Origin: Candidatus Sumerlaeota bacterium
GTDB taxonomy: Bacteria > Sumerlaeota > Sumerlaeia > MVZB01 > JAJFLK01
DNA: 9,273 bases
Assembly (NCBI GenBank): GCA_021772735.1
Contig: JAJFLK010000450.1
Span: forward strand, 1-9,273
Direction of reading: 5' to 3'
Shown here: piece by piece, positions 1 to 5,554 of the stretch
Layout: each line of letters begins with the position of its first letter
Numbering within the stretch: the stretch's first letter is position 1
Program-made: the position numbers and the translations under genes
The notes under the pieces: generated by a model
The model's database searches: none
What the model saw: only the letters and a program-made list of their open reading frames with translations
Told to the model about the DNA's origin: nothing

Positions 1-69
1 CCGATTGAAAACGAGCCAGCCGATGGGTGGCTCGCGGGTAATCTGGACGGGTGATGGGTTATCGGTCAT
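1..69 (-). CDS. Partial enoyl-CoA hydratase/isomerase-like protein (N-terminus only)
   Basis: An ATG on the minus strand at 69-67 opens a frame that stays open to the window edge, giving 23 residues that begin MTDNPSPVQI and end GWLVFNR. A polar start followed by a short strand ending in 'NR' is how many crotonase-fold enoyl-CoA hydratases begin (typically ...V..I.LNRP). That family hydrates or isomerises enoyl-CoAs such as crotonyl-CoA in the cytoplasm. The gene lies downstream of ccr on the same strand, which supports an acyl-CoA role. I see no strong Shine-Dalgarno before the ATG. Only the first strand is visible and no catalytic residue is in view, so the family call is tentative; the existence of a gene here is more secure than its name. 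Confidence 0.5.
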   Translation of the reverse strand, partial: MTDNPSPVQITREPPIGWLVFNR

Positions 70-107
70 GTGAGAAAGTCAGGCGGCTCGATCGGCTGAA
101 GAGGTTA

Positions 108-183
108 ACCACTGGGACACCGGGGCAATGGGATCACGAGGAAATTCAGAGTTAAACCACGGGGATCAAAGGGATCAATGGGG
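108..183 (+). repeat. Left arm of composite inverted repeat flanking the GxxExxY gene
   Basis: This arm has two ACCAC-headed modules, at 108-125 and 156-183. The inner one reads ACCACGGGGATCAAAGGGAT and continues TCAATGGGG. The arm pairs with 636-711 read in reverse complement. The spacer between the modules (126-155) is less well conserved than the modules. Confidence 0.7.
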
Positions 184-195
184 CCACGGGGTAAC

Positions 196-585
196 TCATA
201 TTGAAAGCCTTTGGATGCCGTCCTTGAGCCGAGGGAGATTGAAATTGAGAAGGAATCCTTTCTTGAATCGAAGCAGCCGGAGGTAGTTCAGAATCTGTGC
301 GAGATGGACGCGTGAAAATGAGTCGACGCATTTAAGTTCCAGGAGAAGGCAGTCTTCGACGATGACATCGGCCCGAAATCCAAGGCCGAGATCTTTCCCT
401 TTGAAGATGGCAGGAACCTCGACTTGATTGGTGGCTCGAATCCCAGCGTCGGCGAGCTCAATCATCAAAGCTCTTTCGTAAACACTTTCGAGCAGTCCCG
501 GCCCCAGTTCCCGATGAACGTTCGTTGCCGCCGTGAGAACCCTATCAATCAAATCCTCTGAAGAGTCGATCAACGCAGATTTCAT
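196..585 (-). CDS. GxxExxY family protein (PD-(D/E)XK nuclease-like fold)
   Basis: The 129-residue product carries the family's name motif at 30-36, G-LL-E-SV-Y, inside the usual N-terminal stretch (VHRELGPGLLESVYERAL). A later R71-A-D73 and an L82-E83-L-K85 give the D...ExK arrangement of the PD-(D/E)XK nuclease superfamily, followed by Q97 and YLRLL. The end, GFLLNFNLPRLKDGIQR, is the common C-terminal signature of the family. Length is normal and the gene looks intact. The start at 585 has a strong Shine-Dalgarno, AGGAGG (minus strand, 599-594), 8 bases upstream. No biological function is established for the family; nuclease activity is inferred from the fold. The gene sits between ccr and a hydratase-like gene, same strand, wholly inside an inverted-repeat block, which suggests it travels with the repeats rather than serving CoA metabolism. 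Confidence 0.92.
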   Translation of the reverse strand: MKSALIDSSEDLIDRVLTAATNVHRELGPGLLESVYERALMIELADAGIRATNQVEVPAIFKGKDLGLGFRADVIVEDCLLLELKCVDSFSRVHLAQILNYLRLLRFKKGFLLNFNLPRLKDGIQRLSI

Positions 586-593
586 TCCTCGTA

Positions 594-599
594 CCTCCT
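594..599 (-). promoter_or_regulatory. Strong ribosome binding site of the GxxExxY gene
   Basis: A perfect AGGAGG on the minus strand lies 8 bases before the ATG at 585. It fixes the start and shows that the small gene has its own translation signal even if it is read from the ccr transcript. Confidence 0.7.
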
Positions 600-635
600 G
601 ACCGATCCGATTCTCCGATTGCCATCTCTCCGATT

Positions 636-711
636 CCCCTTGATCCCCTTGACCCCCGTGGTTTTCCCTCTTCCCGTTTTTTCTTCCCTGTGTTCCCCGT
701 GTCCCCGTGGT
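636..711 (-). repeat. Right arm of composite inverted repeat flanking the GxxExxY gene
   Basis: Read as reverse complement, this arm has an outer module (711-695), ACCACGGGGACACGGGG, and an inner module (662-636) that starts ACCACGGGGGTCAAGGGG. A purine-rich spacer with GGGAAGAGGGAAAA lies between them. It mirrors 108-183. The inner module recurs at 7821-7847. Confidence 0.7.
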
Positions 712-721
712 GAATTCTTTT

Positions 722-1981
722 CTACCCCTTCAAGTCCCCGCTGTTCATCAGCCCTTCATTCTTCGCCATGACCAGGCAGGCCATGTTGCCGACGTGTTTA
801 TTGTCGAACATATCCTGATGCGCCTGCGGGATCTTGTCGTAGGAGTAGACCTTGGACAAAAACGGCTGGATGCGTCCGGCCTCAACCAGAGAATTGCCGC
901 GCAGGCAATCGAGCGCGTTCGCGAAATGCGAACCGATAATCTGCTTCTGCATCATCCAGAGGTATCGCACGTCGAAGTGCAGGTTGAACCCGCTCGTCGC
1001 GCCGCAGATGACAACCCGGCCGAACTTGGAGCATAGGAAAACCGACGTCGGGAAAGTCTGCTCGCCCGAATGTTCGAAGACGATATCCGGGGAACGCCGC
1101 TCGCCGAGGATCTCCCAGATCTTCTTGCCCATCGCCTTCATGTCGCCGAACCGCGCCTTGCCCTCCTCGGGCGTCTCACCCCAGCGGAACGGCAGGTTCT
1201 CGAATTCGGTGCGGTTGATGTATCCGACCGCGCCCAGCTCCTTGCACTTCTCGCCTTTCTCGTCGCTCGAGACCACCGCGATCGCTTTGACGCCGAGCTC
1301 GCGGCAGATCTGCACCGCAAAGCTCCCGAGCCCGCCCGCGCCGCCCCAGATCAGCGCGACCTCACCGGGACTGATCTCGCCGCGCGTGACGAGCATTCGG
1401 TATGCGGTGAAATACGTCAGCGCGTAGCACGAGGCCAGTTCCCACGGCATGTGGGCCGGTTTGTTCAGGAGTTGCTGGGCCTGCACGCGGCAGAACTGCG
1501 CGAACGAACCGTAGTTCGTCTCGTATCCCCAGATCTGGCTCTTGGGCGCGGCCATCGGGTCGTAGCTTCCGAAGTCGCCTTTGGACTGCGTGCGTCGGCC
1601 GTGCGAGGTGTCTTCATAGTGGCAATGCGCGATGACCTCATCGCCCGGCTGCCATGATTTGACTTTCGCGCCGACCTTCCAGACGATCCCTGCGACGTCC
1701 GAGCCCGCGATATGGAAGTCATCGCCGTGGACTTTGAGCACGCTGACGGGCTTGCCCAGACCCGCCCACACGCCGTTGTAATTGACCCCGGCGGCGACGA
1801 CCCGGACGAGAACCTCCTCATCGCCGATCTCGGGGATGGGCAATTCTTCTTCGACGAAACTGGTCAAGGGCTCGCCGAATCGATCTTCGCGGATCGCCCA
1901 GGCTTTCATCATCGCGGGCGCCTCGCCCGGTGTTCCAAATTCATGCAGTCCGAGTGTCGTTTGGGTGCCGCTGGTGGCCAT
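722..1981 (-). CDS. ccr: Crotonyl-CoA carboxylase/reductase
   Basis: The 419-residue product belongs to the zinc-independent MDR alcohol dehydrogenase superfamily and resembles crotonyl-CoA carboxylase/reductases along its whole length (family about 420-450 residues). These enzymes reduce crotonyl-CoA with NADPH and fix CO2 to give ethylmalonyl-CoA, in the ethylmalonyl-CoA pathway or for extender-unit supply. Residues lining the CO2 pocket in characterised enzymes have clear counterparts: N69 in NYNGVW, Y153-E154 in WGYET (the first is often F), and H352 in GSHFAN. The nucleotide-binding loop is GGAGGLG at 213-219. The N-terminal GLHEFGTPGEAP and the AGSDVAG segment are also typical. The ATG at 1981 has AGAGGA (minus strand, 1997-1992) 10 bases upstream. 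The probable next gene in the operon, a hydratase-like ORF, begins at 69, separated by the GxxExxY block. Nothing looks broken. A plain crotonyl-CoA reductase role is less likely because the carboxylation residues are present. Confidence 0.94.
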   Translation of the reverse strand: MATSGTQTTLGLHEFGTPGEAPAMMKAWAIREDRFGEPLTSFVEEELPIPEIGDEEVLVRVVAAGVNYNGVWAGLGKPVSVLKVHGDDFHIAGSDVAGIVWKVGAKVKSWQPGDEVIAHCHYEDTSHGRRTQSKGDFGSYDPMAAPKSQIWGYETNYGSFAQFCRVQAQQLLNKPAHMPWELASCYALTYFTAYRMLVTRGEISPGEVALIWGGAGGLGSFAVQICRELGVKAIAVVSSDEKGEKCKELGAVGYINRTEFENLPFRWGETPEEGKARFGDMKAMGKKIWEILGERRSPDIVFEHSGEQTFPTSVFLCSKFGRVVICGATSGFNLHFDVRYLWMMQKQIIGSHFANALDCLRGNSLVEAGRIQPFLSKVYSYDKIPQAHQDMFDNKHVGNMACLVMAKNEGLMNSGDLKG

Positions 1982-1998
1982 GGTGGGTTAGTCCTCTT

Positions 1999-2018
1999 TG
2001 TAAATTTGTCTGTAAATT
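1999..2018. repeat. Direct repeat TGTAAATT x2, possible operator upstream of ccr
   Basis: TGTAAATT occurs at 1999-2006 and again at 2011-2018, a 12-base period, slightly more than one helical turn. It lies 18-37 bases before the ccr start codon, overlapping where a promoter or leader would be. Two A/T-rich half-sites in otherwise GC-rich DNA suit a regulator site, but chance cannot be excluded for so short a repeat. Confidence 0.3.
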
Positions 2019-2053
2019 CGCGTCGGGTTTGACAATCTCGCTTAACAGTGCGG

Positions 2054-2090
2054 GGCAACCTCTTTGGGAGCGCGCGTCCCCCGGGTTGCC
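2054..2090. other. Nested hairpin in the divergent intergenic region
   Basis: GGCAACC (2054-2060) pairs with GGTTGCC (2084-2090), and inside it GGGA (2066-2069) pairs with TCCC (2077-2080) around a CGCGCG-rich loop. No U-run follows on either strand, so a rho-independent terminator is unlikely. It may be a leader structure or an operator. Confidence 0.4.
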
Positions 2091-2252
2091 TCAAACTGTA
2101 AAAACGGTGGCACATATCATGACGTCCTGTTCGAGCGACGATCAAGCGTTTTCGACGATCCGGCCTTGTTCGATATCGAGACATGACGAATCGGCTGTCG
2201 GCCGATGGAACAATGCAAGTGCTCCGGTCGGTTTCATGGAGCCGGGTCGGGC

Positions 2253-2278
2253 CAGTCGTGCTACGTTGAACACGACTG
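2253..2278. promoter_or_regulatory. Perfect 8-bp inverted repeat upstream of the ABC operon (possible operator)
   Basis: CAGTCGTG (2253-2260) and CACGACTG (2271-2278) are perfect complements separated by 10 bases. The repeat ends 35 bases before the ATPase start codon. The arm length and spacing would suit a dimeric repressor site or a 5'-leader stem-loop. There is no sequence evidence for which regulator would bind. Confidence 0.35.
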
Positions 2279-2313
2279 CGTCCGCCATCCATTATATCAG
2301 CGGAGGGCAAACG

Positions 2314-3039
2314 ATGAGCGTCACGACTTCTCAATCCTCCGTCATTCTCTCGGTCCAGAGCGCCGGGCGAGTCTATCGCATGGGCGAGGTGGACGTCCCG
2401 GCCCTCCGCGATGTGACCCTGGATCTACAGCGCGGCGAGCTTCTGGTCATCATCGGGCCTTCGGGATCGGGCAAGTCCACGCTTCTGAACCTGATCGGCG
2501 GGATGGATCGTCCGACGTCAGGCCATGTCCGGTTCGGCGAGATGGATCTTGGCGTGATCTCGGACCGCGAGCTGACACGATATCGCCGCTTCGAGATCGG
2601 CTTCGTTTTTCAATTCTATAATCTTGTGCCTTCGCTCACGGCGCTTGAGAACATCCAGGTCGCGACCGAAATGGCCGGGGATCCCATGGACCCGCTCGAA
2701 GCGCTTGAGCTGGTCGATCTGGTCGATCGCGCCGATCACTTCCCTTCCCAGCTTTCCGGCGGTGAGCAGCAGCGGATATCGATCGCCCGGGCCATCGCCA
2801 AGCGGCCTCAAATTCTGCTCTGCGATGAACCCACCGGCGCGCTCGATATCGAGACGGGCCAGCAAATATTGAATCTGCTGCTTCGTCTGCGGGCCGAACT
2901 GGGTCAGACGATTTCGCTCATTACACATAACGCGTCGATCGCACACATCGGAGATCGCGTCGCGACGTTGAAAGACGGCATCGTCGAATCGATTGAGATT
3001 AACGAACGTCCGCTCCGCCCCGAGGAGGTTCAATGGTGA
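2314..3039 (+). CDS. ABC transporter ATP-binding protein (LolD/MacB/DevA type)
   Basis: This 241-residue cytoplasmic ATPase powers the FtsX-type permease encoded next to it. All motifs are intact: Walker A GPSGSGKST at 48-56, Q-loop Q100 in FVFQFYNLVPSLTALENI, signature LSGGEQQR at 147-154, Walker B ILLCDEP at 167-173 with catalytic E172, D-loop GALD at 175-178, and H205 in ITHN. The FQFYNLxPxLTALENI stretch is characteristic of the LolD/MacB/FtsE clade. The frame is open back to 1930, but the family's N-terminus and a Shine-Dalgarno (GGAGG, 2302-2306, 7 bases before the ATG) place the start at 2314. Its stop overlaps the permease start by 7 bases, implying translational coupling. It is a separate ATPase, not fused to the permease as in E. 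coli MacB. Substrate is unknown. Confidence 0.95.
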   Translation: MSVTTSQSSVILSVQSAGRVYRMGEVDVPALRDVTLDLQRGELLVIIGPSGSGKSTLLNLIGGMDRPTSGHVRFGEMDLGVISDRELTRYRRFEIGFVFQFYNLVPSLTALENIQVATEMAGDPMDPLEALELVDLVDRADHFPSQLSGGEQQRISIARAIAKRPQILLCDEPTGALDIETGQQILNLLLRLRAELGQTISLITHNASIAHIGDRVATLKDGIVESIEINERPLRPEEVQW

Positions 3040-5426
3040 TCTCTGCCGGGCCGATCCTCCTGCGCAAGCTGCTGCGCGATCTGTGGGCGCGCAAGACGCC
3101 TCTGGCCGTGATCATAGCGATCGTCGCGATCGGCACCGGCTCGCTCATCATGAACGCCTCGATTTATCGCGATCTCAAGTTCGCGCGAGATGACTACTAT
3201 CGTGAATTTCGCCTGGCCGATCTGAGCGTGTCACTGAAGCGTGCGCCTGAAAGCGCCGTTCGGCTCGTCGAGCAGACGCCGGGCGTGGCCGAGGCGCGCG
3301 GGCGGGTCGTCCTTCCGGCGCTGCTCGACCTGCCCAACCAGAGCGAGCCGATCACGGGCCTTGTCATCTCGATGCCCGAGACGAACGAGCCGATCCTGAA
3401 CGATCTGCTCCTGCGCGAGGGGACCTGGTTCAGCGGCCCCGAGCAGGCAGAGGCGATCCTCAATCATCGTTTCGCCGAGGCGAACGGTTTCGTCGCGGGT
3501 GATCGGATCAAGGTCTTGCTCCTCGACGAGCAGCATGACGTTCTGGTTGTCGGCACGGCGATGTCGCCCGAATATGTTTATCTGATCCCGACCGACGGCG
3601 GCGTCGCGCCGGACCCCGCGCGCACCGGCATCATCTATATGCCGATCAAGTTCCTTCAGCGCTCGGGCGACCTGGAAGGCGCGTTCAACCAGATCGTCGC
3701 CCGGACGTTCGATAGCTCTCCGGCAGCGCTCGATCGGGTGCTCAACGTGATCGAAGATCGCCTCGACGCCTGGGGCGTCACCGATGCCACACCGCGTCGG
3801 AACTTCCCGTCGGTATCCTTCCTGGACAGCGAGATCCAGGGCATCCGGGCTTCGACGACGATCATGCCGACGATCTTCCTCGGCGTCGCGATGCTGATCT
3901 TAAATGTCGTCATCGGCCGGATGGTGGCGCAGCAGCGCTCGGTGATCGGAACGCTCAAGGCTCTGGGAAAATCAACGACGGCCATCGCGCTGCATTACTT
4001 GTGTTTCGGAACGTTCGCCGCCTTGCTCGGCGCGGCCGGCGGCGTCGTTTTGGCGTATTGGCTCCAGGGCGGCATGATCGCGATGTATCGGCAGTTCTAT
4101 AAGCTGCCGAATCTCGAAGCGAGGTTTTATCCCGAGCTGTATGTGCTTGGCGTGTCGGTCTGCCTCATTGCCGCAGCCGTCGGGACGATCGCCGCAGCGC
4201 GACGTGCCGCCAGCCTGCATCCGGCCGAAGCCATGCGCCCGCCCCCTCCAGAGAAAGGCGGCAGCATCATCCTCGAACGGATTCCCATATTCTGGTCGCG
4301 TCTCTCCTTCCGCCGTCGTCTCGTTCTGCGCGCGATCTTCCGCAATCCCTTCCGCAGCGGCGTCAATTTCTTTACGACCCTCTTGGCGACAGCGCTGCTG
4401 ATTACGACATTCTCGATGCGCGATTCGCTCACCTATTTGATGGAATATCAATTCAGCGCGCTCTCGCATGAGGATCTGAGCGTCTCGCTGCGCGAACCGG
4501 TCGGCGAGAGCGGCTCACGCGAGATCCTCTCGATGCCTTCGATTGCAACGGTCGAGCCTCAACTGAATGTCGTCTGCGATCTCTCGAACGGCCCTTTCAG
4601 CCGGCGCCTGGCCATTTCGGGTCTGCCCAGGGGCAATCGGCTCTCAACGCCTTTGGATGACCTGGGCCAGCCCGTGCCGATCCCGGACGAAGGTCTCGTC
4701 CTGACGGACAAGGTGGCTCGTCTGCTGGATGTCGAGGTGGGCGATTCGGTTTCGCTGCGGCCGCTGATCGGCGAGCGGCGGCGCGTTCAGGCCCCGGTTA
4801 TTGCCATCGTGAAGACATACATCGGCCTTTCGGCTTATGCGGACATTCAATACCTGAGTCGGCTCATCGGCGAGGATTACGTCGCCAATTCCCTGCTCGC
4901 CACCTCTTTCGGTTCCGAAGGCTGGAACCTTCTATACAACGAACTCAAAAAAAGGCCCGGTGTTATCGGAGTCGCCCGGCGCGAGCGCGCCTTGGAACAG
5001 ATGGAAGGGACGATGGGGGAGACTCAGGGCCGGGTCATCGTGATCCTGGTCATGTTCTCCGGGTTGATCGCGTTCGGCAGCGTGCTGAACACGGCGCTGG
5101 TTTCGCTTTCCGAACGCGAGCGCGAGGTCGGCACTTTTCGCGTCCTCGGATACACCAAGGGCGAAGTCGCGGCGATCCTGCGCGGCGAACAAATCATCCT
5201 GAGCGTCATGGGCACCTCGGTTGGCATGTTCGCCGGGACGGGGTTGGCCCTGCTGATATCGAAGGCTTACGACACCGATCTGTTTCGGTTCCCCGCGACC
5301 ATCCTGCCGATCCGATACTTTCATGCGGCGCTGCTGATGGTGCTCTTCGTCGCGCTGGCCCAGGCCGTCGTCCGAGTGTACATTCATAAAATCAACTGGC
5401 TCGACGCGCTCAAGATTAAAGAGTAG
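3033..5426 (+). CDS. ABC transporter permease with two FtsX/MacB-type halves
   Basis: The 797-residue inner-membrane permease appears to be two MacB-like halves in tandem. Half one has a membrane segment near 24-42, a periplasmic domain to about 270, and three segments near 276-297, 318-343 and 367-389. Half two repeats this with a segment near 444-462, a second soluble domain to about 665, and three more near 668-690, 721-743 and 763-782. The typical cytoplasmic FtsX loops are visible: QRSVIGTLKALGKST (301-315) and REREVGTFRVLGYTKGE (695-711). A single chain with both halves could form the whole membrane unit with an ATPase dimer, as proposed for YbbP-like permeases. The start at 3033 has a perfect AGGAGG (3023-3028) 4 bases upstream. 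Family members act in mechanical extraction or export at the cell envelope; the substrate is unknown. Membrane segments were judged by eye. Confidence 0.92.
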   Translation: MVISAGPILLRKLLRDLWARKTPLAVIIAIVAIGTGSLIMNASIYRDLKFARDDYYREFRLADLSVSLKRAPESAVRLVEQTPGVAEARGRVVLPALLDLPNQSEPITGLVISMPETNEPILNDLLLREGTWFSGPEQAEAILNHRFAEANGFVAGDRIKVLLLDEQHDVLVVGTAMSPEYVYLIPTDGGVAPDPARTGIIYMPIKFLQRSGDLEGAFNQIVARTFDSSPAALDRVLNVIEDRLDAWGVTDATPRRNFPSVSFLDSEIQGIRASTTIMPTIFLGVAMLILNVVIGRMVAQQRSVIGTLKALGKSTTAIALHYLCFGTFAALLGAAGGVVLAYWLQGGMIAMYRQFYKLPNLEARFYPELYVLGVSVCLIAAAVGTIAAARRAASLHPAEAMRPPPPEKGGSIILERIPIFWSRLSFRRRLVLRAIFRNPFRSGVNFFTTLLATALLITTFSMRDSLTYLMEYQFSALSHEDLSVSLREPVGESGSREILSMPSIATVEPQLNVVCDLSNGPFSRRLAISGLPRGNRLSTPLDDLGQPVPIPDEGLVLTDKVARLLDVEVGDSVSLRPLIGERRRVQAPVIAIVKTYIGLSAYADIQYLSRLIGEDYVANSLLATSFGSEGWNLLYNELKKRPGVIGVARRERALEQMEGTMGETQGRVIVILVMFSGLIAFGSVLNTALVSLSEREREVGTFRVLGYTKGEVAAILRGEQIILSVMGTSVGMFAGTGLALLISKAYDTDLFRFPATILPIRYFHAALLMVLFVALAQAVVRVYIHKINWLDALKIKE

Positions 5427-5449
5427 CAGCAAGGAAGAAGGTAAAAGTA

Positions 5450-5512
5450 AAAAGGGAAAAGGGAAAAGGGAAAAGGGAAAAGGGAAGAGGGAAGAGGGAA
5501 GAGGGAAGAGGG
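5450..5512 (+). repeat. Heptanucleotide tandem repeat, nine copies (AAAAGGG x5, AAGAGGG x4)
   Basis: Five perfect AAAAGGG units (5450-5484) are followed by four perfect AAGAGGG units (5485-5512), all on the plus strand. The tract starts 23 bases after the permease stop and ends before the adaptor. Nine GGG runs separated by four-base loops meet the usual G-quadruplex pattern on the coding strand, so the structure could form in the mRNA. Flanking sequence (5427-5449 and 5513-5550) is also purine-rich and looks like decayed repeat. A short tandem array of this sort is prone to slipped-strand changes in copy number. Confidence 0.9.
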
Positions 5513-5554
5513 AAGAATAGATTGTGATGGGGGAAAGGTAAAAGGTAAGGCGTC

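Larger units (their letters stand above)
108..711. mobile_element. Inverted-repeat block carrying a GxxExxY gene (putative mobile or repeat-borne element)
   Basis: Two repeat modules on each side of the GxxExxY gene mirror each other. The outer left module, 108-125, ACCACTGGGACACCGGGG, matches the reverse complement of 695-711, ACCACGGGGACACGGGG, with one mismatch and one gap. The inner left module (156-183) matches the reverse complement of 636-662; both start ACCACGGGG and continue with TCAA-GGG units. Outer and inner modules begin 48 bases apart on the left and 49 on the right, so the arrangement is symmetrical over roughly 76 bases per side. The right edge lies 10 bases from the ccr stop codon. 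I see no clear target-site duplication and no transposase, so 'mobile' is inferred from symmetry and position. Confidence 0.6.
1982..2313. other. Divergent intergenic region between ccr and the ABC exporter operon
   Basis: No gene is supported in these 332 bases. The ccr side holds a direct repeat of TGTAAATT (1999-2006 and 2011-2018), just upstream of the ccr ribosome binding site. On the minus strand a TTGTCA (2035-2030) could be a -35 box for ccr, but a convincing -10 is not obvious. In the middle is a nested hairpin (2054-2090). On the plus strand TATCAT (2115-2120) resembles a -10 box but lacks a well-placed -35. Near the exporter is a perfect 8-bp inverted repeat (2253-2278), then a good ribosome binding site at 2302-2306. 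Both operons probably start here. Confidence 0.6.

Noticed and set aside
707..2032. Plus-strand open frames opposite ccr (for example 707-1036, 1070-1657, 1712-2032)
   Set aside because: They are antisense to a complete, well-conserved enzyme gene and show no recognisable domain; high GC keeps such shadows open.
2029..2034. Consensus TTGACA as a plus-strand -35 box
   Set aside because: No acceptable -10 hexamer lies 16-18 bases downstream, and it is about 280 bases from the nearest plus-strand gene.
2054..2090. Rho-independent terminator
   Set aside because: The hairpin has no U-run on either strand and lies between divergent genes, where no transcript should end.
1930..2313. N-terminal extension of the ABC ATPase frame back to 1930
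   Set aside because: The extension overlaps the divergent ccr start, has no domain, and the ATG at 2314 has a well-placed GGAGG and gives the normal family length.
5450..5512. CRISPR array
   Set aside because: The units are 7 bases long with no spacers; this is a simple tandem repeat.
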